DNA of 9,625 bases from Nitrospirota bacterium. GTDB lineage: Bacteria; Nitrospirota; JACRHJ01. Below, piece by piece: positions 1 through 6,258 of this stretch (position 1 is its first letter; every line of letters begins with the position of its first letter). The stretch covers positions 1-9,625 of the forward strand of contig DAHWTK010000060.1 of assembly GCA_027328825.1 (NCBI GenBank), given 5' to 3'. A program made the translations under genes and the position numbers. The notes under the pieces are model-generated. The model did not search any database, had not been told where the DNA came from, and saw only the letters and a list, made by a program, of their open reading frames with translations.

Positions 1-2
1 CG

Positions 3-1847
3 CTCAGGCAGGAACTTACGAAGACGGTGCTCGTAGTCGGTGGCGGCGTGACCGGCATGAGGGCCGCGCTTGACGCCTCGCTGATGGGATACAAGGCCGT
101 CATAGTCGAGAAGACCGGCGCGCTCGGCGGATGGAACGCCAAGTCTTACATGCAGCTTCCGACGAAGGGCGACTTCTCCAAGGCGGAGGAGCCTGTAGCC
201 GGTGAGCTTATCGCGCAGGTGCGCGCCGACGGCAATATAAAAGTATATCTGAACGCCGAGGTTTCGAAGACTGCGGGCGCGCCGGGTATGTATGACGTTA
301 CGATAACCTCCGGCGGCACGGAGGCGCAGGAAAAAATAGGCACCGTTGTTATGGCTGTGGGCTGGCAACCGTACGACCCGGCGAACCTCGCGGACAAATA
401 CGGCTACGGCAACCTCGCAAATATTGTAACGAGCGTCCAGCTTGAGGAGATGGCGAAAAACGGTGCCATCAAGAGACCGTCCGACGGCAAGACCCCGGGC
501 AGTGTGCTCTTTATACAGTGCGCAGGTTCGCGTGATCCTCAGCACCTCCCATACTGCTCCTCTACCTGCTGTGCGACCTCTCTAAGACAGGCGGGCTACA
601 TCCGCCAGGCTGCGGGCGACGCAAAGGCTATAATAGTCTACAAAGACATGCGTACGCCGGGACTCTATGAAAACTACTACAAGCAGGCCCAGAACGACCC
701 CGGCATATTCCTGACAAAGGGCGAGGTTACGGGTATTACTGAGGAGGGAAGCGGGAACCTTGTTGTCGAGGTCTCCGACAGCCTGCTTGGCGAGAAGGTG
801 GGGATAAGGGCTGATCTTGTGGTTCTGGCGACTGGCATGGTGCCGAACACAAAGCCGCTCGACCGGGCATCGAACGAACTGCCCATACGGACGCTTGCTA
901 TGGACTATGACGACCAGGCCAAGGGCGTGAAGCCCCTGACGCCAGCGCCGGTATTAAACCTCCAGTATCGCCAGGGGCCTGAAGTCCCGACGCTGGAATA
1001 CGGCTTCCCGGACTCCCACTACATCTGCTTCCCCTACGAGACACAGAGGACGGGCATTTATGCCGCCGGTGCGGTGCGCTCCCCGATGGGCGTCGCAGAG
1101 GCCCTGCGCGACGCATCCGGCGCCGCCCTGAAGGCAATCCAGTGTGTGGAGCTTACGTCGAGAGGCGCGGCGGTGCATCCGCGCGCCGGAGACATGACAT
1201 ATCCTGAGTTCCGTCTGGAGTCCTGCACACAGTGCAAGAGATGTACCGAGGAGTGTCCATTTTCCACGCTCGACGAGGACGAAAAGGGCACGCCGAAACC
1301 GAACCCGACACGCTGCCGCCGCTGCGGCGTCTGCATGGGTGCGTGCCCGCAGAGGATAATATCCTTCAAGAACTACTCGGTGGACATAATAGGCTCCATG
1401 ATCAAGGCCGTGGACGTCCCCGCGGACGATGATTCGCAGATGCGTTTTATCTGCCTGATGTGCGAAAACGACGCCTATCCGGCGCTCGATATGTTGGGCA
1501 TAAACCGCCTGAAATACCACAACAATCTGCGCATAGTGCCCGTACGGTGCCTAGGCTCCGTAAACGTCGTATGGATAGCGGATGCCCTCTCGCGCGGCGT
1601 GGACGGTATAATCATGGCCGGATGCAAGTTCGGCGAGGACTACCAGTGCCACTTCATAAAGGGCTCGGAACAGTGCAACAAGCGCATGGACAACGTGCAG
1701 GAGACGCTCCAGAGACTCTCGCTCGAACCGGAGCGCGTCCAGCAGATACAGGTTACCGCCTCGGATTACGCCCAGCTTCCCGCGACGCTGGACAAGATAG
1801 TCGAGGGTATAAAATCCATGGGCCCCAACCCATTCAAGGGCTTTTAG
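3..1847 (+). CDS. qmoB: QmoB, HdrA-like flavin/iron-sulfur subunit of the quinone-interacting oxidoreductase (5' partial)
   Basis: Subunit B of QmoABC, which moves electrons between the menaquinone pool and APS reductase on the cytoplasmic side of the membrane. The reading frame is open to the left edge: codons from base 3 read LRQELTKT and run straight into the FAD-binding glycine motif VLVVGGGVTGM. The GTG at 27 is therefore internal, and roughly 140-150 N-terminal residues should lie outside (from memory of family length). Visible in order: the Rossmann FAD motif; an HdrA-type cysteine cluster YCSSTCC (about 552-572); two CxxCxxCxxxCP [4Fe-4S] motifs at 1224-1256 and 1314-1346; and a C-terminal MvhD-like domain from about 1440 with CLMC, RCLGS and GCKFGEDYQCH cysteines. 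The HdrA plus MvhD fusion separates QmoB from plain HdrA and from QmoA. qmoC follows 10 nt downstream; qmoA and probably aprBA would be expected upstream. No key cysteine looks lost. Confidence 0.93.
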   Translation, partial: LRQELTKTVLVVGGGVTGMRAALDASLMGYKAVIVEKTGALGGWNAKSYMQLPTKGDFSKAEEPVAGELIAQVRADGNIKVYLNAEVSKTAGAPGMYDVTITSGGTEAQEKIGTVVMAVGWQPYDPANLADKYGYGNLANIVTSVQLEEMAKNGAIKRPSDGKTPGSVLFIQCAGSRDPQHLPYCSSTCCATSLRQAGYIRQAAGDAKAIIVYKDMRTPGLYENYYKQAQNDPGIFLTKGEVTGITEEGSGNLVVEVSDSLLGEKVGIRADLVVLATGMVPNTKPLDRASNELPIRTLAMDYDDQAKGVKPLTPAPVLNLQYRQGPEVPTLEYGFPDSHYICFPYETQRTGIYAAGAVRSPMGVAEALRDASGAALKAIQCVELTSRGAAVHPRAGDMTYPEFRLESCTQCKRCTEECPFSTLDEDEKGTPKPNPTRCRRCGVCMGACPQRIISFKNYSVDIIGSMIKAVDVPADDDSQMRFICLMCENDAYPALDMLGINRLKYHNNLRIVPVRCLGSVNVVWIADALSRGVDGIIMAGCKFGEDYQCHFIKGSEQCNKRMDNVQETLQRLSLEPERVQQIQVTASDYAQLPATLDKIVEGIKSMGPNPFKGF

Positions 1848-1851
1848 GAGG
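1846..1851 (+). promoter_or_regulatory. Ribosome binding site deciding the qmoC start
   Basis: A perfect AGGAGG overlaps the qmoB stop codon TAG (1845-1847). It touches the ATG at 1852 with no spacer but lies 6 nt before the ATG at 1858. The normal spacing favours 1858 as the true start and points to translational coupling with qmoB. Confidence 0.75.
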
Positions 1852-1857
1852 ATGACA

Positions 1858-3009
1858 ATGAACGGGACAATCATTGAGCCTGATCTCAGTTTTATAAAAG
1901 GCTTGACCGCTTCCGGGGCCGATTCCCTTAAAAAATGCTACCAGTGCGCGACCTGCTCCGTGGTCTGCAAGATAGCCCCCGAAGGCAGCCCCTTCCCGCG
2001 CAAGGAGATGGTCTGGGCGCAGTGGGGGTTGAAAGACAAGCTCGCCGCAGACCCGGACGTATGGCTCTGCCACAACTGCGGGGACTGCACCACGAACTGC
2101 CCGCGCGGCGCGAAGCCGGGCGACGTCCTGGGCGCGCTCAGGAAGGCGACGATAGAAAAATACGCCATGATAAGGCCGCTTGCGAGCCTTGGCAACAACT
2201 TCGTCGCGCAGTTCATAGTCGCCGCGATTGTCATAGCCGGACTGCTTGCGGCGGTGGGCCACACCAATATACTTGCCAACTACCATCAGGTCGGTAAGGA
2301 CGGCAAATTAAACATCATATTCAACAACTTCATTCCGACCCACGACATAGACAAGCTCTTCGTGCCGCTCTTCATGCTTGGCGTTATAACGGCGGGATAC
2401 GGGATTATGAAGTTCTGGAACGACATCTGCGACGCAGCCGGGCTTGGGAAGTTCACTGGCAGGAACGCCCTCCCGAGCATAGCGCCGACAATCGGCCAGG
2501 TGCTGAAACATAACGTTTTCGCCTCGTGCGGAGAAAACTCGGACAGAAAGACCCCGCACCTCCTCACGTTCTTTGCATTTATCGCCCTTTTCATAACCAC
2601 CAACTGGGCGGTCTTCTACCTCTACGTTCTCGGGTGGAAGCCGGGGGACTACTCATCTCTGGCGAACCCGTTGAAATGGCTCGGTAATATCGGCGCGGTC
2701 ATGCTGATAATAGGCTCGTACTGGCTCATCAAAAACCGTAAGGCGAAATCCGCCAGGCAGACAAGTTCAAACTTCGACTGGAACCTGTTGTATCTCGTAT
2801 TCCTGATAGGCATTACCGGTTTTGCGGCGGAGGTATCCAGGATTGCCGGGGTGTATGCGCCCGCACAGACAATATACGTCCTGCACCTGATATTAATCGC
2901 GCAGCTCTTCATATTCGCACCATATTCCAAGCTCGCGCACATGTTCTACCGCACCACCGCGATGGTCTTCGCCAGGCACACAGGGCGGGAACTGAAGGTA
3001 GCGGCATAA
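1858..3009 (+). CDS. qmoC: QmoC, membrane heme/iron-sulfur subunit (HdrC-HdrE-type fusion)
   Basis: Membrane subunit of the Qmo complex, linking menaquinone to the soluble QmoAB flavoproteins. The N-terminal third is HdrC-like and carries two [4Fe-4S] motifs, CYQCATCSVVC (bases 1936-1968) and CHNCGDCTTNCP (2068-2103). In the first motif the proline that often follows the last cysteine is a lysine. The remainder is a NarI/DsrM-like cytochrome b domain with about six hydrophobic segments (near residues 115-135, 167-188, 235-257, 272-291, 310-329 and 339-356 of the 383-aa product). Histidines in or beside these helices, including those of VLHLILIAQ and KLAHMFYR, are candidate heme ligands. Start chosen at the second ATG (MNGTII) because AGGAGG is correctly spaced from it; the ATG at 1852 would give 385 aa. 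Last gene of the visible operon, ending 111 nt before a strong terminator. Length and domain order are typical of QmoC. Confidence 0.93.
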   Translation: MNGTIIEPDLSFIKGLTASGADSLKKCYQCATCSVVCKIAPEGSPFPRKEMVWAQWGLKDKLAADPDVWLCHNCGDCTTNCPRGAKPGDVLGALRKATIEKYAMIRPLASLGNNFVAQFIVAAIVIAGLLAAVGHTNILANYHQVGKDGKLNIIFNNFIPTHDIDKLFVPLFMLGVITAGYGIMKFWNDICDAAGLGKFTGRNALPSIAPTIGQVLKHNVFASCGENSDRKTPHLLTFFAFIALFITTNWAVFYLYVLGWKPGDYSSLANPLKWLGNIGAVMLIIGSYWLIKNRKAKSARQTSSNFDWNLLYLVFLIGITGFAAEVSRIAGVYAPAQTIYVLHLILIAQLFIFAPYSKLAHMFYRTTAMVFARHTGRELKVAA

Positions 3010-3075
3010 TAGCGACAAGATGGCGTGCGAAGGGCGTGCGAGTGGGATACGACAAGAGCGGTTCAGTAATACTTT

Positions 3076-3113
3076 AGGGTTATTTTTAGGTTGATTGTCA
3101 GGGTTGTTTTTAG
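3076..3113 (+). repeat. Short imperfect direct repeat, AGGGTTRTTTTTAG twice
   Basis: AGGGTTATTTTTAG (3076-3089) recurs as AGGGTTGTTTTTAG (3100-3113): 13 of 14 bases match at a 24-nt period. It lies in the 3' untranslated region between the qmoC stop and the terminator. It looks like a decayed local duplication, and no function is evident. Confidence 0.55.
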
Positions 3114-3119
3114 TAATAT

Positions 3120-3144
3120 AAGGGAGGCTCAGGCCTCCCTTTTT
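3120..3144 (+). terminator. Intrinsic terminator of the qmo operon
   Basis: The stem AGGGAGGC (3121-3128) pairs perfectly with GCCTCCCT (3133-3140) around a 4-nt TCAG loop, with a further A-T pair (3120/3141). Five Ts (3140-3144) follow. This is a textbook Rho-independent terminator 111 nt after qmoC. The lack of a matching A-tract on the left suggests it works mainly for plus-strand transcription. Confidence 0.88.
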
Positions 3145-3167
3145 GTCGTTTAAATGAAGAATGGCGT

Positions 3168-3208
3168 TCCCGGCCTTCGGCCTGCCTGATGATAGTCTAA
3201 TGCCGGGA
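3168..3208 (+). promoter_or_regulatory. Inverted repeat in the leader of the 408-aa gene
   Basis: TCCCGGC (3168-3174) and GCCGGGA (3202-3208) are perfect complements around a 27-nt loop, ending 37 nt before the ATG at 3246. The loop region overlaps a second small hairpin, GGCC-TTC-GGCC (3172-3182), which would compete with it. This could be an RNA leader structure or an operator. I found no convincing sigma70 promoter between the terminator at 3144 and the gene. Confidence 0.35.
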
Positions 3209-3245
3209 GTTAAGAGATTTCCGCACAATTGGGTAGCTCGACGCA

Positions 3246-4472
3246 ATGACCCGTCTGCCAGGTAAGAGCCTCCGCTATGCCCTCATTTCAGTCGGAATAG
3301 CCGTTATTCTTTTCACCATTTTTACCCATTTTGACATAACCGGCAGGAACGAAGGACTTTTCCTCCTGCACGGCAGAAATACGCTTTTCGAGGTGAAGGA
3401 CGACCTGTTCCTGGGCGACGGAGACCGCCTCATATACGGCATAGACTACGACAGCCCCAAGTTCCTGTTCGCGCGTTTTTTTAAGAGATCCAAGCCGCCG
3501 GAACCCGGCACGCCGCACATCGACGTGCACTGGAACTGCAAGGACGGCAGCGGCTACGTAATGAACTATTTCGGGGACGGCAGGAAGATTTTTACCAGCT
3601 TCTCACGGTTTGAGGACAGCGACGGCCTGGAGACGCACGGCCTTTTTGTCGGCGGCGGGCTTCCAAAAAACGTCATGGGAAGCGACTTGGGCAAGATGGA
3701 CGAAACCGGCATGGCCTACTTTAACGGCAAACGGTGGGAACATCTCTGGTGCAATGTCAACGAGGGCCTTGGTTCCGGCAAGACGATGGCGCCGGTAACG
3801 CCGGCAATGTGGAAATTTCTCGGGAGCCGGGTGCTCAATAGCGGCAAATCCCTGGCCATTGAGAGTTCGCACGAGGCTATCGTAGATGATCTGCCACTGA
3901 GGATCGACCGATACGCCTATTTCCGCCCCGGAGAGCCATATTTCCTGCTCACCATCAGGCTTAAAAACGTCGGGAATCAGCCCGTGAGCTACTATTATTG
4001 CTATGGGGACGACCCTTGGCTGGGCGGTTTCGGGTCATCAAAGGGAAACGTCGGTTGGACCAAAGACAGGCTTTACCAATACGTCGGGTGGGTTGACACC
4101 TCCAAATACACCTGGGCCGGATACTTCGACAACGGCAACCCTGCGGCAGGCGAGGGGCACAACTACACCAACAGTGCCAATTTTATCGAATGGATAGGGG
4201 ATGAAACGCCGGCCGTTTATTTCTCCAACGACCCTATGGAGTATCCGACCGAATCAAACCAGAATGAACCCCTGAAAAGCAACGCCCGGTTTATAGGGAT
4301 TCAGTGGGGGCCCAGGAGGCTGGCGCCCGGCGAGGTAGAGATATATTGCCTCGCCATCGGCATGGCCTGGAACGACCCCCAGACAGGCTTTCCTGTGAAA
4401 CCGAAGCTGAATATCAATTATAACAAGGTCATGGAGATGCTCAGGAACGAAAACAGATCGCCAGGCTTTTAA
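3246..4472 (+). CDS. Uncharacterised signal-anchored, probably extracytoplasmic 408-aa protein
   Basis: I do not recognise this family. Residues 1-10 are positively charged (two Arg, one Lys) and are followed by one hydrophobic helix (about 11-29), so an uncleaved anchor or a signal peptide is likely and the rest should be periplasmic. The body has no further membrane segment and reads like beta-strands: rich in Gly, Trp, Tyr, Phe and Asn, with blocks HWNCKDGSGYVMNYFGDGRK (95-114), SYYYCYGDDPWLGGFG (248-263) and GIQWGPRRLAPGEVEIYCL (351-369). The last block resembles the closing strands of extracytoplasmic beta-sandwich domains, so a carbohydrate-binding-like or mutarotase-like fold is possible, but that is inference. 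The ATG at 3246 is the only nearby start, since an in-frame TAG lies at 3234, and the Shine-Dalgarno is poor (GGG at 3231-3233). It has its own unit between the qmo terminator and a convergent small gene, 19 nt from its stop. Confidence 0.85.
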   Translation: MTRLPGKSLRYALISVGIAVILFTIFTHFDITGRNEGLFLLHGRNTLFEVKDDLFLGDGDRLIYGIDYDSPKFLFARFFKRSKPPEPGTPHIDVHWNCKDGSGYVMNYFGDGRKIFTSFSRFEDSDGLETHGLFVGGGLPKNVMGSDLGKMDETGMAYFNGKRWEHLWCNVNEGLGSGKTMAPVTPAMWKFLGSRVLNSGKSLAIESSHEAIVDDLPLRIDRYAYFRPGEPYFLLTIRLKNVGNQPVSYYYCYGDDPWLGGFGSSKGNVGWTKDRLYQYVGWVDTSKYTWAGYFDNGNPAAGEGHNYTNSANFIEWIGDETPAVYFSNDPMEYPTESNQNEPLKSNARFIGIQWGPRRLAPGEVEIYCLAIGMAWNDPQTGFPVKPKLNINYNKVMEMLRNENRSPGF

Positions 4473-4491
4473 CGTCCCCTGAGTCTACCGG

Positions 4492-4740
4492 CTACTTCCC
4501 GCTATCCTTTGCAGACTGCGCCTGCGCCTCGCCCATTTTCTTTACTATGGGCACCGCGAGCTTCGTTACTTCTGCAGGCACATCTTCGTTTAATACCCAA
4601 TACAAGGCCGTCATGTAGGTCGCCTGACGGGCAACCTTGAAAAAATCCTCCGGCTGCACCTGGTCCTTGGCTGTAAAATCCTTCAGCGCCTCCAGGCTGT
4701 CCTGTATTTTCGCGCGTATTTCAGTTTCGCTTTTTATCAT
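4492..4740 (-). CDS. Small helical protein of unknown function (82 aa)
   Basis: I do not recognise a family. The product is soluble, charged and predicted almost wholly alpha-helical, with a K/E/D/A-rich N-terminal helix (about residues 4-24), a central segment with the aromatic cluster ATYMTALYWVL (about 40-50) and a C-terminal helix ending in a polar tail (AQSAKDSGK). There are no cysteines, membrane segment or signal peptide. The ATG at 4738-4740 has AGGAG at 4747-4751, 6 nt upstream, which supports the start. A near-consensus promoter sits just upstream (4785-4813). It is divergent from the GAF/HD-GYP gene and convergent with the 408-aa gene, so it is a monocistronic unit. It could be a small regulatory or structural protein, but nothing in the sequence decides. 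Confidence 0.78.
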   Translation of the reverse strand: MIKSETEIRAKIQDSLEALKDFTAKDQVQPEDFFKVARQATYMTALYWVLNEDVPAEVTKLAVPIVKKMGEAQAQSAKDSGK

Positions 4741-4761
4741 TACGTTCTCCTTTGGCTTCTT

Positions 4762-4779
4762 GGGTCACGGTCGTCAACC
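4762..4779 (-). promoter_or_regulatory. Operator-like imperfect dyad at the predicted start site of the 82-aa gene
   Basis: An 18-nt dyad centred between 4770 and 4771 pairs at 6 of 8 symmetric positions outside the centre; its core is ACG-GT-CGT. It begins about where transcription should start from the promoter at 4785-4813. The central gap is too short for a good RNA hairpin, which favours a protein-binding DNA site. No regulator is identified. Confidence 0.35.
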
Positions 4780-4784
4780 TTCTG

Positions 4785-4813
4785 ATAATAAAGGCACGCC
4801 CGCCATTTGTCAA
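4785..4813 (-). promoter_or_regulatory. Near-consensus sigma70-type promoter for the 82-aa gene
   Basis: On the minus strand, TTGACA (4813-4808, 6/6 match to the -35 box) and TATTAT (4790-4785, 5/6 match to the -10 box) are separated by exactly 17 nt. The predicted start near 4778 leaves a leader of about 38 nt containing the AGGAG site. Confidence 0.8.
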
Positions 4814-4861
4814 GAAATCAAAGGGAATTTTAAAAAGAAGTCGATGGGAACATAAATTATA

Positions 4862-4889
4862 TTGTTTTGGGTTAAATATATGGTAAAAT
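4862..4889 (+). promoter_or_regulatory. Probable sigma70-type extended -10 promoter for the GAF/HD-GYP gene
   Basis: TAAAAT (4884-4889, 5/6) is preceded by TGG, making an extended -10. A weak -35 candidate, TTGTTT (4862-4867), lies 16 nt upstream. The region is strongly AT-rich and the start would fall near 4896, giving a leader of about 38 nt. Confidence 0.5.
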
Positions 4890-4933
4890 TAAATTTATCT
4901 AATTACTAAAACCTCGATAATGGGAGAAACCCG

Positions 4934-6250
4934 ATGGACAATCTGAAACGCGGTAAATCAGGCAGCGATGTCGCGGATGCATTCAGGTTTTCAATGCTGG
5001 CTATCTACACGATACCGATGTTCGTAATCGCCTATATCTATATACAGTACATATATCCCATGCTCTCAGCCGGGGACGGCAGCAAGGCGATAGGAGTCAT
5101 GGCGGTTCTTGTCCTCTCCGTCATCCTTTCCCTGCTCGGCCTTGCGCATCTTTCAAAAACATTTAAAAAAGAAGGCGATACCCTGACGCGCCTCGACGAG
5201 CGGATGCGGATTTTCTTGAGCGCGACAAAACGCTTCGACGAGGTCGGTTACTCGGACCTGCTAATAGATTCCATAGCGGAGTCCGCGAAAGATGTCCTGG
5301 ATACGGAGGCGAGTTCGCTTCTTCTGTTCGACAAGAAAGGCCTGCTGAAAGTCGAGTATGTGGAAGGCTCCAGGGCGGCGGCATGCACGCTGAAGGGCAG
5401 GACGCTTCAGCCTGGGCAGGGAATAGCAGGATGGGCGGCAAGGGAAGTGCGGCCTGTTATAGTAAACGACGCTAAGTCCGACTCGCGCTTCGATGAAAAA
5501 CTGGACAGGGAGTGCGGCTTTGACACCAGATCCGTTATGTGCGCCCCCCTTGTCTTTGCAGGCAGAAATTTCGGCGTCCTGGAAGTAATAAACAGGCGGG
5601 GCGGAACCGCATTTTCCGAGGGCGATTTGAAGACACTGGTTTCGCTTACGGAGAGAGCGGCCTCGGCCATACACCGCCTCAGGGTGGAAGAGGAAATGAA
5701 GTCGGATTTTGTCCATATGTTCGATATACTGATGATTGCGATCGACAACTTCATGCCTGAAAAAAAGGGCCATTCGAGGCGGGTTTCACGCTATGCCGTC
5801 AAACTCGCCAAGGGGCTGGGGCTTAGGGAAGAGGACGTGAAAAGGGTTTATTTTGGCGGCCTGTTGCACGATGTGGGATTTTTGAAGTTCGACATAGTGG
5901 AAAACCAGATTAAGAAAAGATGCAAACTTCATCCGCAGATAGGGGCGGAAATGATTAAAGACATTTCTCAATGGAAGGATATTGTCCCGATAATCATGGA
6001 GCATCACGAATATTACGACGGCTCCGGCTATCCAGCCGGGCTCAAGGGCAACGACATCTCCCTCGGCGCAAGGATAGTCGGCCTCGCCGAGGCCTTCGAC
6101 GTCATGACAAACCAGGAGAGCTATAAACCGGCCGGAAGCTTCGAGGAGGCAATCGATGAAATCAGGGCTGCGTCTGGTAAACAGTTCGACCCAGAGGCGG
6201 TGGACGTCCTTCTTCACACCTTCAGGAAGGAGGACGTGCTGGATGCCTGA
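4934..6250 (+). CDS. Membrane-anchored GAF/HD-GYP signalling protein (putative cyclic-dinucleotide phosphodiesterase)
   Basis: Predicted c-di-GMP-type phosphodiesterase with a sensory GAF domain. Two hydrophobic helices (about residues 20-43 and 52-72) with a short loop anchor it to the membrane, followed by a linker helix (75-100), a GAF domain (about 105-247) and HD-GYP (about 265-435). All eight residues expected for the trinuclear metal centre of HD-GYP proteins can be placed: E276, H280, H312, D313, H333, H357, H358 and D389; the GYP signature is in HHEYYDGSGYP. Departures from the usual pattern: HDxGK reads HDVGF, the stretch from HD to the next ligand histidine is 21 rather than about 29 residues, and the RPYR-like motif after the last Asp reads ESYK. 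GGGAG at 4922-4926, 7 nt before the ATG, supports the start. It is divergent from the 82-aa gene and ends 8 nt from the convergent acyl-CoA synthetase gene. Catalysis is likely but not certain, and the GAF ligand is unknown. Confidence 0.9.
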   Translation: MDNLKRGKSGSDVADAFRFSMLAIYTIPMFVIAYIYIQYIYPMLSAGDGSKAIGVMAVLVLSVILSLLGLAHLSKTFKKEGDTLTRLDERMRIFLSATKRFDEVGYSDLLIDSIAESAKDVLDTEASSLLLFDKKGLLKVEYVEGSRAAACTLKGRTLQPGQGIAGWAAREVRPVIVNDAKSDSRFDEKLDRECGFDTRSVMCAPLVFAGRNFGVLEVINRRGGTAFSEGDLKTLVSLTERAASAIHRLRVEEEMKSDFVHMFDILMIAIDNFMPEKKGHSRRVSRYAVKLAKGLGLREEDVKRVYFGGLLHDVGFLKFDIVENQIKKRCKLHPQIGAEMIKDISQWKDIVPIIMEHHEYYDGSGYPAGLKGNDISLGARIVGLAEAFDVMTNQESYKPAGSFEEAIDEIRAASGKQFDPEAVDVLLHTFRKEDVLDA

Positions 6251-6258
6251 AATGCCCG

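Noticed and set aside
27..29. GTG as the start of qmoB
   Set aside because: It falls inside the FAD-binding strand (KTVLVVGGGVTGM), and the frame is open to the window edge with family-like residues before it; the gene simply begins outside the window.
954..1520. 188-codon open frame on the minus strand
   Set aside because: It lies antisense to the conserved iron-sulfur region of qmoB, lacks a ribosome site and has no recognisable protein pattern; it is a by-product of G+C-biased codons.
1852..1854. First ATG as the start of qmoC
   Set aside because: It abuts AGGAGG with no spacer; the ATG 6 nt further on has normal spacing.
1834..2286. 150-codon open frame on the minus strand opposite qmoC
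   Set aside because: It runs antisense to the two conserved [4Fe-4S] motifs of qmoC and has no independent support.
3172..3182. GGCC-TTC-GGCC as a second terminator
   Set aside because: Only 4 base pairs and no T-tract follows.
4473..4491. Bidirectional terminator between the convergent 408-aa and 82-aa genes
   Set aside because: The 19-nt gap has no stem-loop with a T-tract on either strand.
5261..5773. 170-codon open frame on the minus strand
   Set aside because: Antisense to the GAF domain coding region, with no family features or upstream signals.
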